A DNA stretch of 36,747 nt from an uncultured Collinsella sp. (GTDB lineage: Bacteria; Actinomycetota; Coriobacteriia; Coriobacteriales; Coriobacteriaceae): assembly GCA_900543275.1 (NCBI GenBank), contig UQQL01000012.1, positions 1-36,747 on the forward strand, written 5' to 3'. The notes under the pieces were generated by a model. It made no database searches and was not told the DNA's origin. It was given only the letters and a program-made list of their open reading frames with translations. Made by a program: the position numbers and the translations under genes. This document shows positions 29,824-36,747 of this stretch, piece by piece; position 1 is the first letter of the stretch, and every line of letters begins with the position of its first letter.

Positions 29824-31647
29824 ATGGACGCTGCGATTCAGTACATCTTGTACTTTGCCGTGCTCGTCGTCCTGGCCGTTCCGCTCGGTCGATTCATGGC
29901 CCATATCATGGATGGTGAGCATACGTTCCTGTCGCCTGTGATTGCTCCTGTGGAGCGTGGCGTCTATCGTCTGCTTCGCATCGACGCGGCAGAGCAGATG
30001 GGGTGTAGGCGCTATCTGGCGAGCGTGCTGGTTTTTTCGGGGATCGGCCTCGTGGCTCTTGTGGCACTCCAGGCGCTTCAGTCCTTCTTGCCAGGCAATC
30101 CCCAGCACCTGCCGGGTGTGTCGTGGGACCTGTCGTTCAATACGGCTGCCTCCTTCATAACCAACACCAATTGGCAATCCTATTCCGGTGAGACCACCCT
30201 GTCCTACCTTGTGCAGTTCATGGGTCTCACCGTGCAGAACTTCGTTTCCGCTGGCACCGGTATCGCGGTCATGTTCGCGCTGATTCGCGGCTTCCGTCAG
30301 GTCAAGGAGCAGAGCTTGGGTTCCTTCTGGGTCGACCTCACCCGCACCGTCCTGTATGTGCTCATCCCGCTGAACCTCGTGTTCGGCATCTGCCTGGCTG
30401 CCGGTGGCGTCATCTCCAACTTCCAGCCGGCTCAGAAGGCTGAGCTCGTAGAGCCCGTCGCCGTCCAGCCTAATGCAGACGGCGGCTGGAGCGTCATCGA
30501 CGGCGCCCAGATCGAGGGCGACACGGTCAAGGTCGACGGCAAGGTTGTCGAGGGCGCGCGCGTGGTCACCGAGCAGTTCCTGCCCCAGGGTCCCGCGGCT
30601 CCTCAGGTTGCCGTCAAGCAGTCCGGCACCAACGGCGGCGGCTTCTTCGGCGTGAACTCCGCCCATCCGTATGAGAACCCCAGTGCCTTCACCAACATCA
30701 TCGAGATGACCAGCCTGCTGCTGATCCCGGCCGCCTGCTGCTTCACCTTCGGTATCGGCGTCAAGAACACCAAGCAGGGCAAGGCTATCTTTGCCGCCAT
30801 GTTCATCCTGCTGGTGATCTTCACCGGCATCATCGCCGTTAACGAGCATATGGGTACCCCGCAGCTGGCCGATGGCGGAGCGGTCAATATCGAGATGACC
30901 GACGGCCAGGCCGGCGGCAACATGGAGGGCAAGGAGAGCCGTTTCGGTATCGCCTCCTCTTCCACCTGGTCCGCTTTCACGACGGCTGCTTCCAACGGCT
31001 CGGTCAACTCCATGCACGACTCCTACACCCCGCTCGGCGGGTTTGTCCAGATGCTCCAGATAGCGCTGGGCGAGGTCGTCTTCGGCGGCGTGGGCTGCGG
31101 CCTGTACGGCATGATCGGCTTCGCCATCCTCACGGTGTTTATCGCCGGCCTTATGGTCGGCCGCACACCCGAGTTCCTGGGCAAGAAGATTGAGCCGACC
31201 GAGATGCGCTGGGCGGTGGTTCTGTGTCTCGCCACTCCGTTCGCCATTCTGGTGAGCTCCGCTATCGCCTGCATGGTGCCCGGTCTTGTCGACCAACTCA
31301 CCAACGGCGGGGCGCATGGCTTCTCCGAGGTCCTGTACGCCCTTACTTCGGCTGGTGGCAACAACGGCTCCTCATTCGCCGGCATGAACTGCAATATCCC
31401 GTGGATCAACGTGCTGCTGGGTATCGAGATGCTGTTCGCGCGGTTCCTGCCGATTGTGGGCACGCTCGCCATTGCGGGCTCGCTGGCCGGGAAGGGCAAG
31501 GTCGCCGAGAGCGCCGGCACGCTTTCCACCACCAATGCCATGTTCGTGTTCCTACTGGTATTCGTCGTTCTGCTGATTGGCGCCCTGAGCTTCTTCCCGG
31601 CGTTGGCGCTTGGTCCCGTTGCCGAATTCTTCCAGATGGTTGCGTAA
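29824..31647 (+). CDS. kdpA: KdpA, potassium-binding and channel subunit
   Basis: The 607-residue K+-selective channel-like subunit of the Kdp P-type ATPase. Filter regions are visible: TNTNWQSYSGE, QNFVSAGTGIAVMFALIRG, SGTNGGGFFGVNSAHPYENP, LTNGGAHGFSEVLYALTSAG and NNGSSFAG. The protein is about 50 residues longer than Escherichia coli KdpA. Most of the excess is an acidic, Val/Asp/Gly-rich insert at about 209-248, in the loop before FLPQGPAAPQ, predicted to lie outside the membrane. It is the second gene of kdpFABC; kdpB starts 15 bp after the stop. Confidence 0.96.
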   Translation: MDAAIQYILYFAVLVVLAVPLGRFMAHIMDGEHTFLSPVIAPVERGVYRLLRIDAAEQMGCRRYLASVLVFSGIGLVALVALQALQSFLPGNPQHLPGVSWDLSFNTAASFITNTNWQSYSGETTLSYLVQFMGLTVQNFVSAGTGIAVMFALIRGFRQVKEQSLGSFWVDLTRTVLYVLIPLNLVFGICLAAGGVISNFQPAQKAELVEPVAVQPNADGGWSVIDGAQIEGDTVKVDGKVVEGARVVTEQFLPQGPAAPQVAVKQSGTNGGGFFGVNSAHPYENPSAFTNIIEMTSLLLIPAACCFTFGIGVKNTKQGKAIFAAMFILLVIFTGIIAVNEHMGTPQLADGGAVNIEMTDGQAGGNMEGKESRFGIASSSTWSAFTTAASNGSVNSMHDSYTPLGGFVQMLQIALGEVVFGGVGCGLYGMIGFAILTVFIAGLMVGRTPEFLGKKIEPTEMRWAVVLCLATPFAILVSSAIACMVPGLVDQLTNGGAHGFSEVLYALTSAGGNNGSSFAGMNCNIPWINVLLGIEMLFARFLPIVGTLAIAGSLAGKGKVAESAGTLSTTNAMFVFLLVFVVLLIGALSFFPALALGPVAEFFQMVA

Positions 31648-31662
31648 AGGAGTCGCAGATTT

Positions 31663-33723
31663 ATGGCTATGCAAAAAGACATGATGAGCCGCGCGGTGCG
31701 CGATTCATTTGCCAAGCTTGACCCCCGTGTCCAGGTCCAAAACCCGGTCATGTTCCTGGTGTGGCTGTCGGCCGCCATGACCTCCATTCTGGCCATCGCC
31801 TCTATTTTTGGGGTACAGGACGCCGGCGTCCCCACGTACTATGTGATCGCCATTGCCGTCATTCTCTGGCTGACCGACCTCTTTTCAAATTTTGCCGAGG
31901 CACTTGCCGAGGGCCGCGGTAAGGCGCAGGCAGACTCCCTGCGCGCGGCGAAAAAGGACGTCGAGGCCCATCGCATCGAGTCCGTCGAGGATAAGGACCG
32001 CTTCACGGTCGTTCCCGGTACCGAGCTCTCACGCGGGGATCTGGTGGTCGTGCGCGCCGGCGAGCAGATTCCGGGAGACGGCGATGTCATCGAGGGTGCC
32101 GCCTCGGTTGATGAGTCGGCCATTACCGGCGAGTCTGCACCCGTGGTTCGCGAGGCTGGCGGCGACCGTTCTGCCGTCACTGGTGGCACCACCGTGCTTT
32201 CCGATTGGATTGTGGTGAAAATCACCAGTGAGCCTGGCCAGAGCTTCCTGGATAAGATGATCGCCATGGTCGAGGGCGCCGCCCGCAAGAAGACCCCCAA
32301 CGAGGTCGCGCTCGAGATCTTTCTGGTTGCTCTGTCCGTCATCTTCATCCTCGTGACGCTCGCACTGTACTGCTACTCGAGTTTCTCTGCAGGGCTCAAC
32401 GGTATGGCGAACCCCACCGCTGTGACCACGCTCGTTGCCTTGCTCGTCTGTCTGGCGCCCACCACCATTGGTGCGCTGCTGTCCGCCATTGGCATCGCCG
32501 GCATGAGCCGACTGAACGAGGCCAACGTGCTGGCCATGTCCGGCCGCGCCATCGAGGCCGCCGGCGACGTCGACATTCTCATGCTCGATAAGACCGGTAC
32601 CATCACCTTGGGCAACCGCCAGGCCGCTGAGTTCATTCCGGTCGACGGTGTCGATCCGGCAGAACTCGCCGATGCCGCGCAGCTGTCCTCTCTGGCGGAT
32701 GAGACCCCCGAGGGCCGCTCCATCGTCGTGCTCGCCAAGGAGCAGTTTGGGCTGCGCGGCCGCACACTCGAGGATAAGGGCATGGAGTTCATCCCCTTCA
32801 CTGCGGCGACCCGCATGTCCGGTGTGAACTACGCCGACAGCGAGATTCGCAAAGGTGCGGCCGATTCCGTTCGCGCTTATGTGGAGGCTGCCGGAGGAGT
32901 GTTCTCGAAGGAGTGCGACGAGGCCGTCGAACGCATTGCGAAGGTGGGCGGCACCCCGTTGGTCGTGGCAAAGGACCGACGTGTGCTGGGTGTCGTCTAC
33001 CTTAAGGACATCATCAAGTCCGGCGTGAAGGAGAAGTTCGCCGACCTGCGCCGCATGGGTATCAAGACCATCATGGTGACGGGCGATAACCCGCTCACGG
33101 CAGCCGCCATCGCCGCCGAGGCGGGCGTGGACGACTTCCTGGCCGAGGCCACCCCCGAGGGCAAGCTCGAGAAGATTCGCTCGTTCCAGCGCGAGGGTCA
33201 CCTGGTCGCCATGACCGGCGACGGCACCAACGACGCACCGGCGCTGGCGCAGGCGGATGTTGCCGTGGCCATGAACACGGGAACCCAGGCTGCCAAGGAG
33301 GCCGGCAACATGGTCGACCTCGACTCCAGCCCCACCAAGCTCATCGAGGTCGTGCGCATCGGCAAGCAACTGCTCATGACCCGCGGCTCGCTCACGACCT
33401 TTTCTGTTGCCAACGACGTGGCGAAGTATTTCGCCATCATCCCGGCGCTGTTCTCTCCGATCTATCCGGGACTGGGCGCCCTCAACATCCTGGGCCTCAC
33501 CAACCCGTTGACGGCCGTGCTGTCCGCCATTATCTACAACGCGCTGGTCATCGTCGCGCTGATTCCTGCCGCCCTGAAAGGCGTGAAGTACCGCGAGCTT
33601 TCGTCCGGCCAGCTGCTGACCCACAACCTGCTGGTGTGGGGTCTGGGCGGTATCGTGGCACCGTTCGTATTCATCAAGATTATCGACATGCTGCTGGCCT
33701 TGTTCGGCATTGGCATGATGTAG
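31663..33723 (+). CDS. kdpB: KdpB, catalytic P-type ATPase subunit
   Basis: The 686-residue energising subunit of the Kdp pump. Actuator motif TGES lies at 155-158; its Ser is the residue that can be phosphorylated to inhibit E. coli KdpB (Ser162 there). The phosphorylated Asp309 lies in DKTGTITLGN. The nucleotide-binding domain shows KGAADSVRAY and MEFIPFTAATRMSG; hinge motifs are VTGDNPLTAAAIAAEAGVDD and MTGDGTNDAPALAQADVAVA. The membrane motif LAPTTIGALLSAIGIAGM is typical for KdpB. Length is normal. The start is the first ATG after AAAGGAG; a second ATG two codons on is possible. kdpC follows 12 bp downstream. Confidence 0.97.
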   Translation: MAMQKDMMSRAVRDSFAKLDPRVQVQNPVMFLVWLSAAMTSILAIASIFGVQDAGVPTYYVIAIAVILWLTDLFSNFAEALAEGRGKAQADSLRAAKKDVEAHRIESVEDKDRFTVVPGTELSRGDLVVVRAGEQIPGDGDVIEGAASVDESAITGESAPVVREAGGDRSAVTGGTTVLSDWIVVKITSEPGQSFLDKMIAMVEGAARKKTPNEVALEIFLVALSVIFILVTLALYCYSSFSAGLNGMANPTAVTTLVALLVCLAPTTIGALLSAIGIAGMSRLNEANVLAMSGRAIEAAGDVDILMLDKTGTITLGNRQAAEFIPVDGVDPAELADAAQLSSLADETPEGRSIVVLAKEQFGLRGRTLEDKGMEFIPFTAATRMSGVNYADSEIRKGAADSVRAYVEAAGGVFSKECDEAVERIAKVGGTPLVVAKDRRVLGVVYLKDIIKSGVKEKFADLRRMGIKTIMVTGDNPLTAAAIAAEAGVDDFLAEATPEGKLEKIRSFQREGHLVAMTGDGTNDAPALAQADVAVAMNTGTQAAKEAGNMVDLDSSPTKLIEVVRIGKQLLMTRGSLTTFSVANDVAKYFAIIPALFSPIYPGLGALNILGLTNPLTAVLSAIIYNALVIVALIPAALKGVKYRELSSGQLLTHNLLVWGLGGIVAPFVFIKIIDMLLALFGIGMM

Positions 33724-33735
33724 ACGGAGGTTTGT

Positions 33736-34326
33736 ATGTTCAAAGGTATCGCATCGCGCGCACTTGGCGTGTTCGCGCTGTTTACCATCGTCTGCGGCCT
33801 GGGATACACGCTCGTGGTGACCGGCGTCGCGCAGCTTGCGTTTCCGTACCAGGCGAACGGATCGCTCATTACGGTCGACGGCAAGGTTGTGGGTTCCGAG
33901 CTCATCGGCCAGAACTTCGATGACGAAGCCCACATGTGGGGTCGTATCCAGAACGTATCAATTGTCGAAGGCGAAGACGGCGAGCTCATGGCGTATGGTG
34001 CCCCGTCCAACCTGTCCCCGGCGAGTGAGGAGTATCGGCAGCTGATAGATGCGCGCGTGAAGAAGATCCGCGCCGCCAACCCCGATGCCGATATGGACGC
34101 TGTGCCCGTCGACCTGGTGACGTGTTCGGGGTCCGGTCTCGACCCGGAGATCTCTCCGGATGCCGCCGAGTACCAGGTTCCGCGCCTTGCCAAGGCCACG
34201 GGCAAAAGTGAGGACGAGGTGCGCGACATCATCGCCGCGTGCACCAAGGGCCGTTTCCTCGGCGTGTTCGGCGAGCCCACGGTCAACGTGCTCAAGGTGA
34301 ATCTTATGCTGGACGGCGCGCTGTAG
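33736..34326 (+). CDS. kdpC: KdpC, accessory subunit of the potassium-transporting ATPase
   Basis: The 196-residue KdpC, anchored by one N-terminal helix (about 8-32, LGVFALFTIVCGLGYTLVV) with the rest outside the cytoplasmic membrane. Typical motifs are GSELIGQNF, MWGRIQNV, APSNLSPASEEY, VTCSGSGLDPEISPDAAEYQ and VPRLAKATGKSEDEV, and the C-terminus ends VNLMLDGAL. The second half is the best conserved. It is the last gene of kdpFABC. A direct-repeat copy with a terminator hairpin begins about 20 bp after its stop. Confidence 0.95.
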   Translation: MFKGIASRALGVFALFTIVCGLGYTLVVTGVAQLAFPYQANGSLITVDGKVVGSELIGQNFDDEAHMWGRIQNVSIVEGEDGELMAYGAPSNLSPASEEYRQLIDARVKKIRAANPDADMDAVPVDLVTCSGSGLDPEISPDAAEYQVPRLAKATGKSEDEVRDIIAACTKGRFLGVFGEPTVNVLKVNLMLDGAL

Positions 34327-34346
34327 GTGAGGGAGTGGCGGATGAG

Positions 34347-34467
34347 GGCATGACTGCCTACCTGGGCCTCTAACTCCACCCCGCCCATCAGTTGCGGTGA
34401 AATACGGACTGTTTTGGCTGTCAAAGGCCTTATCTACTCCGTATTCCACCGCAACTTTTTGTGGGCT
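34347..34467 (+). repeat. Direct repeat copy 2 flanking kdp (terminator-bearing)
   Basis: Same orientation and almost the same sequence as 25934-26059. It opens GGCATGACTGCCTACCTGGG and the 18-bp stem is at 34391-34408 with 34438-34455, with TTTTT at 34456-34460. Its position right after kdpC makes it the probable terminator of kdpFABC. Differences from copy 1 are a few substitutions in the CTAA-to-CAGTTG spacer, one in the loop and one fewer T. Confidence 0.88.
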
Positions 34468-34571
34468 GAGTAAAAGCCGGGGGAGCGTGTACAGTCGGGT
34501 ACAGCGCGGTTACTGATACGATAAGTACGTTAGCAACTGCCGCCGAGCGGCTCAAACGAAAGGAACCCTGT

Positions 34572-36521
34572 ATGGAGTCTTCCGCCTACCCGATGCTCTT
34601 TAGCCCGATCAAGGTCGGTACGACCGAGGTCAAGAACCGCGTCTTTATGCCGCCGGTGTCCACGAACCTGGCCGACCACGGCTATGTGACCGACGACTTG
34701 GTCGATCATTACCGTGCCCGTGCCAAGGGCGGCGTGGGCCTCATCATTACCGAGGTCGTGACGGTCGAGCCCACCTATACCTATCTGCCGGGTGACATGT
34801 GCTGCTACGACGACACGTTTATCCCCGGCTGGGAAAAGCTCGCCGCAGCCGTCCACGAGTATGGCTGCAAGATCATGCCGCAGCTCTTCCATCCCGCCTA
34901 CATGGCCTTTAACATTCCGGGCACGCCGCGCCTGATCGCTCCGTCCTTTGTGGGCCCGTCCTATGCCCGCGAGGCGCCGCGCCCCATCACGGTCGATGAG
35001 ATCCACGAGCTCACGCATCAGTTTGGTGACGCTGCTGTGCGCATGCAGAAGGCCGGTGTTGACGGCGTCGAGGTCCATGCGGCACACGCCCACGGCATGC
35101 TCGGTGGCTTTTTGACCCCGCTCTATAACAAGCGTACCGATGAGTACGGTGGCTCGCTCGACGCCCGCATGCGCTTTTTGCTTGAGGTCATCGCCGAGAT
35201 CCGCGAGCGCTGCGGCAAGGACTTTATCATCGACGTCCGCATTTCGGGCGACGAGTACACCGATGGCGGCCTGACCCTCAACGACATGATCTACGTCTCG
35301 CGTCGACTGGAGAAGGCTGGCGTCGACATGATCCACGTGTCGGGCGGCACTACCATCAAGCGCGGCTCCGCCATTCCCGCCGCCGGCACGCAGCAGGCTT
35401 CGCACGCTGCCTGTTCGCGCGAGATCAAGAAACACGTGAACATTCCCGTCGCCACGGTCGGACGCATCAATGAGGCCTGGATTGCCGAGGAACTGATCGA
35501 GGACGGCGCCGCCGACATCTGCATGATGGGTCGCGCCAACCTGTGCGATGCCGAGTTCTGCAACAAGGCGGCCGCCGGCAACGCCGACGAGATCCGTCCT
35601 TGCATCGGTTGCCTGCGCTGCCTGAACGGCATTATGTTTGGCAAGCGCATCTCCTGCACCGTCAACCCGGACGTGGAGCGCGACGAGGCCGGCTACGAGC
35701 CTGCCGCCGAGGCAAAGAACGTGCTCGTTGTGGGTGCCGGTCCCGCAGGCATGGAGGCAGCCTACATTGCTGCCAAGCGCGGCCATAACGTGGTGCTCGT
35801 GGATAAACAGGACGAACCGGGCGGCGAGATGCGCATCGCGGCCGTGCCGCCGGCAAAGCAGGAGCTCACCCGCGTGATCAAGTATCAGTACCGTCGCTTG
35901 GTCGAGGCAGGCGTCACGTGCGTCTTTGGTACCGAGCTTACTGCCGAGGACATTCAGCGTGACTACGCCGGCTACGAGGTCGTCCTGGCCTATGGCGCCG
36001 AGCCCATCGCTCCGGCCTTCATGCAGGGTTTTAAGCAGGTCATGACGGCTGATGACCTGCTGGGTGGCAAGGCTTTCCCGGGCAAAAAGATCGTCATCGT
36101 GGGCGGCGGCACCGTCGGTTGCGAGACGGCAGATTACCTGGCCCCGCTGGTCAACGATCTGTCGCCGGCCAATCGCGATGTCACCGTCATCGAGATGACC
36201 AAGACGCTCGCCGCCAACGAGGGCGGTGCCGGCCGCGCGGTGCTCATCACGCGCATGCTCTCCAAGGGTGTCCACGTGCTGACTGAGGCCAGGGTGACCG
36301 AGATTACCGAGGACACCATCAGCTACGAGAAGGACGGCGAGGTCCACACCATCACCGGTGCCGATACGCTGGTGCTTGCCATGGGCTATCGTCCCAATAC
36401 CAAGCTGGCCGACGACCTGGCTGCAGCCGGTGTTGCCACCCACGTGCTGGGCGATGCCAACAAGTGCGGCAACATCCGCGACGCCATCGGCGATGGCTAC
36501 AAGGTCGCCTGCGAGCTCTAG
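34572..36521 (+). CDS. 2-enoate reductase-like NADH:flavin oxidoreductase (OYE family, Fe-S)
   Basis: A 649-residue multidomain flavoenzyme like 2-enoate reductase, 2,4-dienoyl-CoA reductase and the bile-acid BaiCD/BaiH proteins, which reduce activated C=C bonds. An FMN-binding TIM barrel (about 1-340) opens with LFSPIKVGTTEVKNRVFMPP and carries VEVHAAHAHGML, FLTPLYNKRTDEYGGS and VGRINEAW. A 4Fe-4S motif follows: CIGCLRC (Cys344, 347, 350), then Cys362 in ISCTVNP. Next are an FAD domain (VVGAGPAGMEAAYIA, about 386) and an NAD domain (IVGGGTVGCETADYL, about 508). The substrate is unknown. The barrel reads PQLFHPAYMA where many relatives have QLxHxGR. It stands alone; GTACAG repeats (near 34488) and TACGAT may be promoter elements. 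The ATG follows AAAGGAA. Confidence 0.93.
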   Translation: MESSAYPMLFSPIKVGTTEVKNRVFMPPVSTNLADHGYVTDDLVDHYRARAKGGVGLIITEVVTVEPTYTYLPGDMCCYDDTFIPGWEKLAAAVHEYGCKIMPQLFHPAYMAFNIPGTPRLIAPSFVGPSYAREAPRPITVDEIHELTHQFGDAAVRMQKAGVDGVEVHAAHAHGMLGGFLTPLYNKRTDEYGGSLDARMRFLLEVIAEIRERCGKDFIIDVRISGDEYTDGGLTLNDMIYVSRRLEKAGVDMIHVSGGTTIKRGSAIPAAGTQQASHAACSREIKKHVNIPVATVGRINEAWIAEELIEDGAADICMMGRANLCDAEFCNKAAAGNADEIRPCIGCLRCLNGIMFGKRISCTVNPDVERDEAGYEPAAEAKNVLVVGAGPAGMEAAYIAAKRGHNVVLVDKQDEPGGEMRIAAVPPAKQELTRVIKYQYRRLVEAGVTCVFGTELTAEDIQRDYAGYEVVLAYGAEPIAPAFMQGFKQVMTADDLLGGKAFPGKKIVIVGGGTVGCETADYLAPLVNDLSPANRDVTVIEMTKTLAANEGGAGRAVLITRMLSKGVHVLTEARVTEITEDTISYEKDGEVHTITGADTLVLAMGYRPNTKLADDLAAAGVATHVLGDANKCGNIRDAIGDGYKVACEL

Positions 36522-36531
36522 TCGTTCCCTT

Positions 36532-36593
36532 GGCGCATGGGGGCCAGGTTACTTTGCGCTAAGTTGATGCATGCAAACCTGACCCCATTGGCG
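36532..36593. repeat. Degenerate CAGGTTAC-type palindrome
   Basis: GGCGCATGGGGGCCAGGTT (36532-36550) and AACCTGACCCCATTGGCG (36576-36593) are imperfect inverted arms, with ACTTTGCGC next to the left arm. It is the same family as the array at 25338-25454 (CAGGTTACTTTGCACC). It begins 10 bp after the reductase stop. Confidence 0.6.
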
Positions 36594-36747
36594 AGGTTGC
36601 CGCCATCCCAGGGCGGCTTCATGGAATAGCGCCCGTACGCATCGAATTTCTCCTCTCATAGATGTGCGGCACAAAGAGCCCCGAGTTCATACTGAACTGC
36701 GCCCCAATTCTTGGACGGGCTAATAAGCGGCCTACGCCGCACATAGG
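36594..36747. other. Right-edge sequence, no certain gene
   Basis: On the minus strand two overlapping frames run open from the window edge, one ending at ATTCCATGA (near 36622) and one ending CCGCACATCTATGA (near 36659). Either could be the tail of a gene lying to the right, or repeat sequence. CCGCC/GGCGG (near 36600-36620) forms a small hairpin. Nothing here can be named. Confidence 0.25.

Overview
The window is about 37 kb of GC-rich, densely coded DNA. It looks like a chromosomal segment of an anaerobic gut actinobacterium of the Coriobacteriia, most likely Collinsella or a close relative. That assignment is an inference from codon use, gene content (lactate racemization genes, Feo iron uptake, Kdp potassium uptake, an Fe-S old-yellow-enzyme reductase) and the style of the intergenic palindromes. 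No rRNA, tRNA, CRISPR array, phage or transposase gene was seen.

Layout from left to right: a REP-like palindrome and a possible attenuated promoter; two tandem YhgE/Pip membrane proteins (364-5343); an EamA-type exporter; an M20 amidohydrolase followed by an MFS carrier that appears to lack a membrane segment; two back-to-back long hairpins; hisS; ppc (PEP carboxylase); then a nickel-pincer lactate racemase locus. In that locus larA and larD run rightward and larB, larC and a TetR regulator run leftward and converge on them. A large palindrome follows ppc and a sister palindrome sits between larD and tetR. Next come serB (leftward), aspS, an HPr-like protein, the feoA-feoA-feoB iron transporter with a FeoB-associated Cys-rich peptide, and a complete Kdp system. 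kdpD-kdpE run leftward and kdpFABC rightward, and the whole Kdp block is bracketed by two direct copies of a ~120-bp terminator-bearing repeat. The window ends with a 2-enoate-reductase-like flavoenzyme and about 225 bp of mainly repeat-like sequence.

How the parts fit: LarA interconverts D- and L-lactate, LarD would pass lactic acid through the membrane, and LarB and LarC make its nickel-pincer cofactor (LarE is not in the window). LarA keeps the residues known from the Lactobacillus plantarum enzyme at the same numbers. LarC, however, stops at the LarC1/LarC2 boundary and so lacks the part expected to bind CTP. The HPr-like protein has the phosphorylatable His15 but carries Asp at the position of regulatory Ser46.

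The strongest unexplained signal is non-coding. Two 125-127-bp elements have identical architecture and nearly identical internal loops, but their 29-bp outer arms differ in sequence while each remains self-complementary. Other dispersed repeat families are the GGGGAC/TGGTGCAA palindromes and the terminator repeat flanking kdp.
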